Assembly (NCBI RefSeq): GCF_014212055.1
Contig: NZ_JACJVO010000016.1
Location: forward strand, 62,001-126,000
Reading direction: 5' to 3'
DNA: 64,000 bases
Source of the DNA: Cohnella zeiphila
Lineage (GTDB): Bacteria; Bacillota; Bacilli; Paenibacillales; Paenibacillaceae
In this document: piece after piece, positions 48,590 to 56,742 of the stretch
How positions within the stretch are numbered: the stretch's first letter is position 1
Layout: each line of letters opens with the position of its first letter
Notes under the pieces: generated by a model
What the model was told of the DNA's origin: nothing
Databases searched by the model: none
Seen by the model: the letters and a program-made list of their open reading frames with translations, nothing else
Translations under genes and position numbers: made by a program

Positions 48590-49261
48590 TTACCGGGCCG
48601 CGTCCTTGGCGCTGTCCGTCAGCGACAGCCACTGCCTTCGCCCTTCCTCCAGCTCCTGGCGGGAGAGGCCGCCTTGCTCGAGCAAATCGTCGTCCTTTTC
48701 CGCCAGTCTGTCGTAGAACGCCGCCCCGTCCTCTTCGGTCGCCGCCCCGTCGTCGTACAGCTCGTACAATAAATTTTCCGCTTCCGCCCAATCCCCGCCG
48801 CTCTCCCGGTAGCGCCAGACGGCCCGTTTCGTCTCCGGCTCCTGCTCGAACGGAGCGAGAATCCGGATCAGCCGTTCCGACCTCTCCGTCAAGCGAAGCG
48901 CGGGGATTTCCCCCCCTTCCCGCAGGACGTAAAGCATCAGGCGCAGCGCCTTCTCGTACCGCAGCAAACCGTCCGCCTGCCGCCCCTCTTCTTCCAGGAG
49001 CTCCCCTTCTTCCTGCAGGAATGCGGCCATCATCGCCACTTGCTCCAGGTTGGGTTGGCCTCCCACGCTCAGCATTTGCAGCAGGTCTTCGTCCGACAAG
49101 CCGAGGGCGAGCCGGGTGCGCAGCCGCAATTCCCGATTCAAAAATTCGTCGATGAGGTTCATCGCTTCTTCATGCTTTTTCTGCTCTTTGAGCCCCATGA
49201 TCTGCGCCAGCATGGACGTCGTCTGGGAGATCAGTCTCATCAGGTAATCGCGGCTGTACAT
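48590..49261 (-). CDS. Helical-repeat (TPR-like) protein, DUF6483-like
   Basis: About 223 residues from MYSRDYLMRLISQTTSMLAQ (49261, after GAGGGACCG). Pairs of amphipathic helices resemble TPR/DUF6483 (GLKEQKKHEEAMNLIDEFLN, RYEKALRLMLYVLREGGEIP, YRESGGDWAEAENLLYELYD). Likely a scaffold in the cytoplasm. Function not known; the family name is tentative. Confidence 0.65.
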   Translation of the reverse strand: MYSRDYLMRLISQTTSMLAQIMGLKEQKKHEEAMNLIDEFLNRELRLRTRLALGLSDEDLLQMLSVGGQPNLEQVAMMAAFLQEEGELLEEEGRQADGLLRYEKALRLMLYVLREGGEIPALRLTERSERLIRILAPFEQEPETKRAVWRYRESGGDWAEAENLLYELYDDGAATEEDGAAFYDRLAEKDDDLLEQGGLSRQELEEGRRQWLSLTDSAKDAAR

Positions 49262-49268
49262 CGGTCCC

Positions 49269-50069
49269 TCAACCTTCTTCCCCGTTTGATCGGACAAACG
49301 ATACGATCGCTTCCGCGAAAGCTTCCGGAGCCTCCATCATCCCCATATGCCCGCAGCGGGCCAATTCTACTGCCGAAATATCGGCCCGGGATACGGGGAA
49401 CCGCTTCTCCGGCGCGATGACGGCGTCCGCTTCGCCCGCCAGCAGCAGCGCGGGAACGCTCAGCCGCTCCAGCACGAAGCGGCGGTCCGGCCGCTCCTTC
49501 ATGCCGAGCGCCCCGCCGATCGCGCCGAGCGGCGACGTCCCGTAGCCGATGTCCAGCGCTGTCCGCAGCTTCTCCGGCATGGACTCGCGATGCTCCGGCG
49601 CGAACAGCTTCGGGATCAGATCGTTGATATGCCCGGCGATGCCTTCCTCCGCGACGCGCTTCGCCACTTTCTCGCGCCCGGCCTTGCCCGCCCCGTCGTC
49701 GGGGAAAGTTGTCGAGTGCAGCAGTCCCAACCCGAGCAGCCGGTCTTCATAACGTTCGCTCAGAGCGAGCGCCGCGTAACCTCCCATGGAATGGCCGAGC
49801 ACGAACGCCCGGTCGACGCCGAGCTCGTCCAGCAATTGGACGGCGTCTTCGGCAAGCTGTTCCATCGCGTAACTTCCCCCGGTCGCTTCCGTCTCTCCGT
49901 GTCCGCGGCAATCGGGGGCGATCACCCGGAATCTCGCCGACAGCGCGGGCAGCACGTCGTCCCAGTAGCGGCGGCTCCCGCAGTAGCCATGTAGCAGCAG
50001 TACGGGCGTTCCCCGCCCTTCGTCGGCGTAAGCGACCCGCAAAGAATTGGCCAGCTTGGCGGTAGGCAT
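49269..50069 (-). CDS. Alpha/beta-fold hydrolase
   Basis: 266 residues: oxyanion region LLLHGYCGSRRYWDDVLPAL, nucleophile elbow VLGHSMGGYAALALSERYED (Ser about 98), acid in ALLLAGEADAVIAPEKRF, and catalytic His in ARCGHMGMMEAPEAF. The order and spacing are those of esterase/MhpC-like hydrolases. Substrate unknown. Starts 18 bases after the YyaC stop, so they may share a transcript. Confidence 0.88.
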   Translation of the reverse strand: MPTAKLANSLRVAYADEGRGTPVLLLHGYCGSRRYWDDVLPALSARFRVIAPDCRGHGETEATGGSYAMEQLAEDAVQLLDELGVDRAFVLGHSMGGYAALALSERYEDRLLGLGLLHSTTFPDDGAGKAGREKVAKRVAEEGIAGHINDLIPKLFAPEHRESMPEKLRTALDIGYGTSPLGAIGGALGMKERPDRRFVLERLSVPALLLAGEADAVIAPEKRFPVSRADISAVELARCGHMGMMEAPEAFAEAIVSFVRSNGEEG

Positions 50070-50087
50070 GTCGGATTCACGTCCTCT

Positions 50088-50618
50088 CTATGAATTACCG
50101 TTATTGTAACGAATCGGTCTCCACGAATTCAAATCGGCGCCGTCCCCCCAGCCCGCCGCGATCGCGTCCGCAATCTCCTGAGCCTGTCCGATCACATGAT
50201 AAAGCGAAGCCGTCTGCAGCGTCCAATACGGCTTCGGCCCGTTCGCGCCGACGATGGCGGCCACGCTGTAGGTTCCGACCGGCGAGAACGGCTTGCCCAC
50301 CGCTCTAGCCGGTTGCAGCGGCCCGGCCGCGACGGCGTACTTGCCGACGTTCTCAGACCGTCCAAGGGAAGCGTCGATAGCGACGACCGCGACTCCCTCG
50401 GGGAGCGATGCCATCACGCCGGGCAGCCGGTCCGCATCGCAAGGATGTTCCAGCGAGCCGATGACCGTGACCTTGCTAGCCGGCAGGAGCGCGCTCCGCA
50501 GCATTGTTCCGACCCACGGGCCGAGGCTGTCCCCCGTCGAGCGGTCCGTGCCGATGCACAAGAATACGATCGGCTCGCCTCGATGATTTTCCGCGACCGC
50601 CTTCAGGAAGCTCCGCAT
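50088..50618 (-). CDS. yyaC: YyaC-like spore protein (DUF1256), N-terminus uncertain
   Basis: The core matches YyaC: PIVFLCIGTDRSTGDSLGPW, GSLEHPCDADRLPGV, VVAIDASLGRSENVGKYAVA and VGTYSVAAIVGANG. The fold is related to the spore germination protease Gpr, and it marks the organism as a spore former. The ATG at 50618 follows GGGAGCCGAAGGC. The frame stays open for 83 more codons to an ATA at 50867 that has AAGGAGG nine bases upstream, so a non-standard start is possible. Known YyaC proteins are about 205 residues. Confidence 0.88.
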   Translation of the reverse strand: MRSFLKAVAENHRGEPIVFLCIGTDRSTGDSLGPWVGTMLRSALLPASKVTVIGSLEHPCDADRLPGVMASLPEGVAVVAIDASLGRSENVGKYAVAAGPLQPARAVGKPFSPVGTYSVAAIVGANGPKPYWTLQTASLYHVIGQAQEIADAIAAGWGDGADLNSWRPIRYNNGNS

Positions 50619-50867
50619 GCCTTCGGCTCCCGTGATCCGCGAGGCCGGACGGCCGCCTTCGGGCGCCTTTAGCCGCGAAGCTTCGGAGTCTATGCCTTGC
50701 GCGGAGCCGAAGCCGGATTGGGATTGCTGCCCGGTGGCTCTGTCGGGAACTCCGGAAGCTTCTTCCCCCGATCCTGGGCTTGACGACGGAGCGGCGGCCG
50801 AGCCGGCGAGGGGAGCCGACTCCCTTTGGCGCGCCGTGCCTGGATTGCCGGTTCTATCGTCGGTTAT
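50619..50867 (-). other. Open in-frame upstream extension of yyaC with possible ATA start
   Basis: 83 codons without a stop continue yyaC upstream. The translation is hydrophilic (DDRTGNPGTARQRESAPLAG and onward) and Ala/Ser/Gly-rich. No ATG, GTG or TTG occurs in frame at a sensible place, but ATA 50867 has a consensus ribosome site. GC-rich DNA gives long chance frames, so this is only suggestive. Confidence 0.3.
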
Positions 50868-51163
50868 GGCGGACCCCTCCTTCTTTTTGCCGAAACGTTA
50901 TGCCATCAGGGTATCACGGCAAGCCGCGGAAAGCCACTAAAACGGCCATTGGGGTCCCTAAAGGGCCGTATCGAGGCCCGGTCCCGTATGGTACAATGGG
51001 CAGGAACCGAAAGTTTGGCAAGCCGGTCCGACCCTTTCGCTTCAGGCGAAGCCGCTTGGATGATATCGATGGCGGCTGCGAAATGCTTCAAAGGAGCCGC
51101 CGCACCGTTCGCAAAGCGGAATGGTTGCCCGCGCTATTCGGCCGGTACTTGCAGAGAGGAAGA

Positions 51164-51391
51164 ATGCGAATGGATCTGTCTCGCCCATCCCGGGAAAACG
51201 TCGAATTCATGATCGAAGAAATCAAGACCAAGCTGCGCATGGCTTCCGGCGCGGCCATGCAAGCGTCGCACTTCTCTGTCGACCGTTACGAGGATATCAA
51301 GGACATCTACGACATGGTCGTCTCGAAGGATCGCTTCAGCATCAGCGAAGTCGAGGCGCTCGTCTCCGAGCTCGGCAGGCTTCGGAATTAG
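51164..51391 (+). CDS. DUF1128 family protein (75 aa)
   Basis: MRMDLSRPSRENVEFMIEEI, then YEDIKDIYDMVVSKDRFSIS and EVEALVSELGRLR, is the complete DUF1128 pattern (YfhH/YozE-like small Bacillales protein). ATG 51164 or 51170 are both possible; AGAGAGG precedes. A longer frame to 50780 is not credible. Function unknown. Convergent with the galT gene; the gap holds tandem array B. Confidence 0.85.
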   Translation: MRMDLSRPSRENVEFMIEEIKTKLRMASGAAMQASHFSVDRYEDIKDIYDMVVSKDRFSISEVEALVSELGRLRN

Positions 51392-51475
51392 CGCAGATCC
51401 GCCAGAATCGCCCGGTGCCACGGCCGGGCGATTTCAGCGCGTTTGCTTGCTTTGCTGCGAACCCTCCCGCCAACG

Positions 51476-51746
51476 CGATTTTTCCGCGTTATTCCGCTTC
51501 CGACCCATCTCGCCCGCCCAGTAACTCGATTTTTCCGCGTTATTTCGCCTCTACCCTGCCTCATCCGCCCAGTAACTCGATTTTTCCGCGTTATTTCGCT
51601 TCCAGTCCATCTAGCTCGTCCAGTAACTCGATTTTTCCGCCTTATTCCGCTTCCGACCTGCCTCGTCCGCCCAGTAGCTCGATTTTTCCTCGTTATTTCG
51701 CTTCCAGTCCATCTAGCTCGTCCAGTAACTCGATTTTTCCGTGTTA
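51476..51746. repeat. Tandem array B: five and a bit copies of a 51-bp unit
   Basis: Copies begin (CGATTTTTCCGCGTTATTTC) at 51476, 51527, 51578, 51629, 51680 and a partial at 51731. The first part of each unit (CGATTTTTCC..GTTAT) is well kept; the second half alternates between two forms. Minus-strand frame gives repeats of RKNRVTGRARWTGSEIT. Located between convergent genes (DUF1128 and galT), just before the galT terminator. Confidence 0.92.
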
Positions 51747-51813
51747 TGGAAGAGGGCATCTTCTCCGGACCCGGAAGAAGCGGAATCGCACTTACGTCTG
51801 CGCGCCGCAGCCC

Positions 51814-51857
51814 AAAAAAGCCCGCTCCCCGAGCGAACCGAACGGGAAAAGCGGGCT
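51814..51857 (-). terminator. Terminator of the galKET operon
   Basis: On the minus strand AGCCCGCT (51857-51850) pairs with AGCGGGCT (51826-51819), with an inner GC-rich loop, followed by TTTTTT (51819-51814). It is 39 bases past the galT stop. Confidence 0.85.
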
Positions 51858-51895
51858 AAATGCGAGCCGCGAAAGCCGCAACCCGAGTGCGTAGC

Positions 51896-53458
51896 TTACT
51901 GGAAGCCCACGCTCGCGAGAAAGCGCTCGAATGCGGCGCGGCCGGCGTCGGTGTCCTTGTAGACGCCCGAGTCGAGCAGCACGGCGCGAAACTTGTCGCC
52001 GACCGCCGCCTGAAGCAGCTTGTCGGCATCGGCCGCCGGGACGCCCGTGCCGTGGGCCCGGACAAGCTCCGCGATCCAGTCCGCGTGTTTGGCCAGCGGA
52101 TGCGACGGCGCCGCGAGAGCGGCCGCGTCATAGGCGGCGCGCCCCGTCAGCAGGTCGGCGATCTGCGCCAGCTCCTGCTGCAGGCGGCCGGGCAGCACGG
52201 CCAGGCCCATCACTTCGATCAGGCCGATGTTTTCCTTCTTGATGTGGTGAAGCTCCTGATGCGGGTGAAAAATCCCGTCCGGATGCTCCTCGCTCGTGCG
52301 GTTGTTGCGCAGCACCAGATCCAGTTCATACGAGCCGTCGTCCTTCATGCGGGCGATCGGCGTAATCGTATTGTGCGGCGTATCGCCCGAATAAGCGAAG
52401 ATATCCGCCGACGCGTCGCCGTACTCGCGCCAAGCGTCCAGAATGCGGCACGCCGTGCCCAGCAGTGCCGCCCGATCGGTCGCCTGCAGGCGAATGACGG
52501 ACATCGGCCATTTGACGATGCCCGCCTTCACGCCTTCCTCGTTCGTGCGCCAGCCGTCGGCCGCCGCCTTTTCCATCGGGAAAACGTGCCGTCCGCCCTG
52601 GAAGTGGTCGTGGTTCAGAATCGAGCCGCCGACGATCGGCAAGTCCGCGTTCGAGCCGACGAAGTAGTGCGGAAAGCCCTCGACGAAGTCGAGCAGCCGC
52701 GCGAATGTCTCGTGCGAGATGCGCATCGGCTCGTGCTCGCCGCTCAGGACGATGCAGTGCTCGTTATAGTAAACGTAAGGCGAGTACTGGAAAAACCACG
52801 GCTTGCCCTGCAGCGTCACCGGAAGCACGCGATGGTTCTGCCGCGCCGGATGGTCGATGCGGCCCGCGTAGCCGACGTTCTCTTTGCACAGCAGGCACTT
52901 CGGATAGTGCGCCTGCTGGCCCAGCGTCTTCAGCTTGGCGATCTCGCGCGGATCCTTCTCCGGCTTGGACAGGTTGATCGTGATCTCCAGATCGCCGTAA
53001 TCGGTCGAATGAAGCCAGTAGCCGTTCTTCCGGATGCGGTCCATCCGGATATAGTTCGAGTCGATGTTCAGCTTGTAAAACCAATCCGTCGCGGCGGCGA
53101 TGCCTTTCTCGGCCGCCAGCGAGCGGAAGCGCGAAGCCGTCTCCGAGGGGCGCGGCATGAGCAGCCCCATGATGCGGGCGTCGAACAGGTCGCGGGACGT
53201 CACGGTATCGTCCTCGATGAGGCCGAGCGCCGCGGCGGCGTCCAGCAGCGGCTCCAGCAGCGGAGGCGCGCTGTCCGGCACGGCTTCGCTCTCATTCGCC
53301 CCGGCGGCGTCCGGTTCGGCCAACCGGAACAGATCGAGCAGGGCGTTCAGCGCCGCGTCCTCGTCGAGCGGCTCCAAGAGCCCGGCCCGCAAGCCGAAGT
53401 CGACGAGCCGCCGAAGCTGTCCCGCGACGAAAGCCGGGTCTGTCAATGATGCGTTCAT
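51896..53458 (-). CDS. galT: UTP-hexose-1-phosphate uridylyltransferase, class II GalT
   Basis: 520 residues, the long Firmicute class II GalT. Visible marks: ARIMGLLMPRPSETASRFRS, YPKCLLCKENVGYAGRIDHP, PWFFQYSPYVYYNEHCIVLS, VGGSILNHDHFQGGRHVFPM (the catalytic HxH region in GalT is here NHDHFQGG) and RNNRTSEEHPDGIFHPHQEL. It swaps UMP between UDP-glucose and galactose-1-phosphate in the Leloir pathway. Last gene of the operon; start after GGAGGCATCATCGAT. Confidence 0.95.
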   Translation of the reverse strand: MNASLTDPAFVAGQLRRLVDFGLRAGLLEPLDEDAALNALLDLFRLAEPDAAGANESEAVPDSAPPLLEPLLDAAAALGLIEDDTVTSRDLFDARIMGLLMPRPSETASRFRSLAAEKGIAAATDWFYKLNIDSNYIRMDRIRKNGYWLHSTDYGDLEITINLSKPEKDPREIAKLKTLGQQAHYPKCLLCKENVGYAGRIDHPARQNHRVLPVTLQGKPWFFQYSPYVYYNEHCIVLSGEHEPMRISHETFARLLDFVEGFPHYFVGSNADLPIVGGSILNHDHFQGGRHVFPMEKAAADGWRTNEEGVKAGIVKWPMSVIRLQATDRAALLGTACRILDAWREYGDASADIFAYSGDTPHNTITPIARMKDDGSYELDLVLRNNRTSEEHPDGIFHPHQELHHIKKENIGLIEVMGLAVLPGRLQQELAQIADLLTGRAAYDAAALAAPSHPLAKHADWIAELVRAHGTGVPAADADKLLQAAVGDKFRAVLLDSGVYKDTDAGRAAFERFLASVGFQ

Positions 53459-53477
53459 ATCGATGATGCCTCCCGTT

Positions 53478-54464
53478 TTACTTGCCGTAGCCGTGCGGAT
53501 GGTTCCGATGCCACTCCCAAGCGCTGGAGATGATGTCCTTCAGCTTGTCGCGGCTCGGCTTCCAGCCGAGCTCCGTGCGGGCTCGGTCCGACGAGGCGAC
53601 GAGCACGGCCGGGTCGCCGGCGCGGCGCGGCTCTATTTTCGCCGGGATCGGGTGGCCGGTCACTTCCCGCGACAGCTCGATTACTTGCTTGACGGAGAAG
53701 CCGGTCCCGTTGCCCAGGTTATAAATGGCGCTCTCGCCGCCTTGGCGCAGCCGGTCCAGCGCCAGCACGTGGGCGTCGGACAAGTCGCTGACGTGGATGT
53801 AGTCGCGGATGCAAGTGCCGTCCTCCGTCGGATAGTCTTCGCCGAATACGGAGATGAACTCGCGCTGGCCGAGCGCCACTTGAAGCACCAGCGGAATGAG
53901 GTGCGACTCCGGACTGTGGTCTTCGCCGATCCTGCCGCTCGCGTGCGCGCCCGCCGCGTTGAAGTACCGCAGCGAGACGAACTTGACGCCGTGGGCATGG
54001 TCGAACCAGCGGATCATTTTCTCCATGGCCAGCTTCGTCTCGCCGTAAGCGTTCGTCGGCAGCGTCCGGTCGAATTCGCCGATCGGCACCTTCTCCGGTT
54101 CGCCGTACGTGGCAGCCGTCGACGAGAACACGATCCGCTTCACGTTCGCCTTCTTCATCGCCTCCAGCAGGCACAGCGTTCCGTAGACGTTGTTATGGTA
54201 ATATTTTCCCGGATTCTGCATGCTCTCCCCGACCAGCGAATTCGCCGCGAAGTGGATGACGCCGTCGATGTCGTTCTCCGCGAACACCTGGTTCAGGAAC
54301 GCTTCGTCCCGCAGATCGCCGACATACAGCTTGCCGCCGAGCACCGCCTCGCGATGCCCTTGATACAGGTTGTCGACGACAACGACGTCCTCGCCCTTCT
54401 CGAGCAGCGCCGCCACCGCATGGGAACCGATGTAGCCCGCGCCGCCCGTTACCAATACCGCCAT
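53478..54464 (-). CDS. galE: UDP-glucose 4-epimerase
   Basis: 328 residues; Rossmann motif MAVLVTGGAGYIGSHAVAAL, catalytic Ser/Tyr-Lys in VFSSTAATYGEPEKVPIGEF and TNAYGETKLAMEKMIRW, and the substrate part RYFNAAGAHASGRIGEDHSP. It interconverts UDP-galactose and UDP-glucose with bound NAD. Start after GGAGGCGTAAC; one base from the galK stop. Confidence 0.97.
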   Translation of the reverse strand: MAVLVTGGAGYIGSHAVAALLEKGEDVVVVDNLYQGHREAVLGGKLYVGDLRDEAFLNQVFAENDIDGVIHFAANSLVGESMQNPGKYYHNNVYGTLCLLEAMKKANVKRIVFSSTAATYGEPEKVPIGEFDRTLPTNAYGETKLAMEKMIRWFDHAHGVKFVSLRYFNAAGAHASGRIGEDHSPESHLIPLVLQVALGQREFISVFGEDYPTEDGTCIRDYIHVSDLSDAHVLALDRLRQGGESAIYNLGNGTGFSVKQVIELSREVTGHPIPAKIEPRRAGDPAVLVASSDRARTELGWKPSRDKLKDIISSAWEWHRNHPHGYGK

Positions 54465-54465
54465 G

Positions 54466-55647
54466 TTACGCCTCCCCTTTCCATTCGCGCACGCCGTCTC
54501 CGATGTCGCACACGTAGAAATCGGCCTTCAGGCCGGTTGCCGCCCCGTACTTCTCCCCCACTTCCGAGATAAAACGCTCGACCGAATCCTGGTGCACGAG
54601 CGAGATCGTGCAGCCGCCGAAGCCCGCGCCCGTCATGCGGGAGCCGAGCACGCCCGGCACTTGGCGGGCCGCGTCGACCATCGCGTCGAGCTCGGCGCCG
54701 GTCACTTCATAAAGATCGCGCAGCGAGTCGTGCGAAGCGTTCATCAGCAAGCCGAAGGCGGCCAGGTCGTCCCGTTCCAGCACTTCGATCGAGCGCTTCA
54801 CGCGGTCGATCTCGCACGCGACGTGGCGCGCGCGGCGGCGGACCGTCTCGTCCGGGATCAAATGCTCGTTCGCTTCGAACTCGGCGAGCGTGAGCTGGCC
54901 GAGCAGCGTCAGCTCGGGGAACGCCTGCTTCAGATCCTGAACCGCTTGCTCGCACTGCGCCCGGCGCTCGTTGTACTTCGAGTCGACCAGTCCGCGGCGC
55001 TTATTCGTATTCCCGATGACCAGCTTGTAATCTCCGGAACGGAAAGGAATGAGTTCGTACTTCAAGGTGTCGCAATCGAGGTGAATCGCATGGTCCTTCT
55101 TGCCGTTGGCGACGGCGAACTGGTCCATGATGCCGCATTTGACGCCGACGAACTCGTTCTCGGCGTGCTGCGACCAGAGAGCGATCTGCACCGTGTCGGT
55201 CGGCTTGCCTTCCATCGTCAGCAGGCCGAAGGCCGTAACGACTTCGATCGAAGCCGAGGAGGACAGGCCCGCGCCGTTCGGAATTTCTCCGTGGAACAGC
55301 ATGTCGTAGCCGGCGGTCAAGCGGATTCCGCGCTGCTCCAGCTCCCACGCCACGCCTTTGGGATAGTTCGTCCAATCGTCTTTCTCGTCGAAGGCGAGCC
55401 CTTCGAGCGACACTTCCCGGGACAGCGGGAAGTTCGTCGACGCCAGGCCCAGCTTCCGGTCGCTTCTGGGGCGGATGAGCAGCGTGGTGCCGAACGTCAG
55501 CGCCGCCGGAAAAACGGCCCCTCCGTTATAGTCGGTATGCTCTCCGATCAGGTTGACGCGGCCCGGCGCATGAAAGACGCGGACGTCCGCCTCCGCGCCG
55601 CCGAAGCGGCGAACGAATTCTTGCGTAAGTTCCGTAATTTGCGGCAT
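54466..55647 (-). CDS. galK: Galactokinase
   Basis: 393 residues from MPQITELTQEFVRRFGGAEA. GHMP kinase marks: APGRVNLIGEHTDYNGGAVF (galactose signature), GLSSSASIEVVTAFGLL (phosphate loop), CGIMDQFAVANGKKDHAIHL (catalytic Asp in MDQF) and MTGAGFGGCTISLVHQ. It makes galactose-1-phosphate. First of the galKET operon; a TTG nine codons upstream is less likely. Confidence 0.96.
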   Translation of the reverse strand: MPQITELTQEFVRRFGGAEADVRVFHAPGRVNLIGEHTDYNGGAVFPAALTFGTTLLIRPRSDRKLGLASTNFPLSREVSLEGLAFDEKDDWTNYPKGVAWELEQRGIRLTAGYDMLFHGEIPNGAGLSSSASIEVVTAFGLLTMEGKPTDTVQIALWSQHAENEFVGVKCGIMDQFAVANGKKDHAIHLDCDTLKYELIPFRSGDYKLVIGNTNKRRGLVDSKYNERRAQCEQAVQDLKQAFPELTLLGQLTLAEFEANEHLIPDETVRRRARHVACEIDRVKRSIEVLERDDLAAFGLLMNASHDSLRDLYEVTGAELDAMVDAARQVPGVLGSRMTGAGFGGCTISLVHQDSVERFISEVGEKYGAATGLKADFYVCDIGDGVREWKGEA

Positions 55648-55679
55648 AAGGTTGATGTTCTCTCCTTGTGGCAAGCTGA

Positions 55680-55869
55680 TTTTGGTATCTCCAGTATAAC
55701 GATCGCGGACGATTTCGGAAAATGGCGGGATGTGTTTTTCGTATGGAGAAATGTGACTTTCGCAAGCGGCGGGAGCCGGGAGGACGTGTTACAATGGGAA
55801 AAAGCGTACGTCCGGACAGCCCTGTCCGGCCGACGGACCGTGCGCGAACGAAGAGGAGGAAGCAACCGC
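55680..55869. promoter_or_regulatory. Divergent promoter region between galK and its AraC regulator
   Basis: Minus strand: -10 TATACT (55698-55693), with a weak -35 17-18 bases upstream. Plus strand: -10 TTACAAT (about 55790-55796) ahead of the AraC gene. Both promoters lie within about 100 bases, the usual arrangement for control by the AraC protein. Confidence 0.5.
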
Positions 55870-56733
55870 ATGCCCAAAGCGCCGACGTACCGGATGGCTT
55901 CGAATCCGATCCATTCGGAGACCGGAGAGCCGGATGGACTGACCGTGCTGTTCGCGGGGGAAAGCCAGACCGGCCCCGAGCACCGGGTAGGGCCCAAGGT
56001 GGTCGATTATTTCCTGCTGCACCATGTCATCTCCGGGCACGGAACGTTCGCGGCCGGCGATCTAAGAATCGAGCTTCATGCCGGACACAGCTTCCTCATT
56101 CACCCGCGCCGGCTCGTCAGCTACGTCTCGGATCCGCGGGACCCTTGGCGCTACCGCTGGGTGGCGTTTACCGGCACGCAGGCGGCGGAGCTGGTGGCCC
56201 AAGCGGGGCTGGGAACCGAGCGGCCGGTCGTCGATACGGGAGCGGAGCGGGGGCCGGCCGAACGGTGCAAAAGCATCTTCGAAACGTTCCGCACCCGCAG
56301 CCGCTCGGCGTCCCTGCAAGCGGCCGGCCATCTGCATCTGCTGCTGGCCGATCTCCAGCAGGCGGCGGCGGAAGCGGACACCGCAGCGCTGAGGCCCGAG
56401 TCGCACAGCGAGGAGCTCGTCCGCCAAGTGATCGGCTACTTGTCCACCCAGTACGCAGAGCCGGTCACCATCGAGTCGATGGCCGAATCGCTCGGCTACA
56501 ACCGCGCCTATCTGTCGCGGCTGTTCAAGCGGCAGACCGGAATGACGCCGATCGCCTTCCTGACGCAGGCGCGAATCGATCACGGGCGGCGGCTGCTCCG
56601 CGAGCGTCCGGAGCTGACCGTCGAGCAGATCGCCTCGTCCGTCGGCTTCCAGGACGCGCTCTACTTCTCGAAGCTGTTCCGCCGCCGCTACGGCGAGACG
56701 CCGACCGATTACCGGCAGTCCGTGCTCAGGTGA
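55870..56733 (+). CDS. AraC-family regulator of galactose genes
   Basis: 287 residues from MPKAPTYRMASNPIHSETGE (ATG 55870 after GAGGAGGAAGCAACCGC). The N-terminal cupin-like sugar-sensing part includes VVDYFLLHHVISGHGTFAAG and HAGHSFLIHPRRLVSYVSDP. The C-terminal AraC helix-turn-helix pair occupies about 185-287 (TIESMAESLGYNRAYLSRLF and TVEQIASSVGFQDALYFSKL). Divergent from galKET, hence the likely local activator. A much longer open frame upstream is just GC-rich chance. Confidence 0.9.
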   Translation: MPKAPTYRMASNPIHSETGEPDGLTVLFAGESQTGPEHRVGPKVVDYFLLHHVISGHGTFAAGDLRIELHAGHSFLIHPRRLVSYVSDPRDPWRYRWVAFTGTQAAELVAQAGLGTERPVVDTGAERGPAERCKSIFETFRTRSRSASLQAAGHLHLLLADLQQAAAEADTAALRPESHSEELVRQVIGYLSTQYAEPVTIESMAESLGYNRAYLSRLFKRQTGMTPIAFLTQARIDHGRRLLRERPELTVEQIASSVGFQDALYFSKLFRRRYGETPTDYRQSVLR

Positions 56734-56742
56734 GCGCGGACG

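Noticed and set aside
51860-54572. Long plus-strand frames opposite galT and galE
   Set aside because: Antisense shadows of well-identified enzymes; composition is not protein-like.
54463-55869. Plus-strand 5' extension of the AraC regulator opposite galK
   Set aside because: No ribosome site, antisense to galK, unlike any AraC N-terminus; the start at 55870 has a consensus site.
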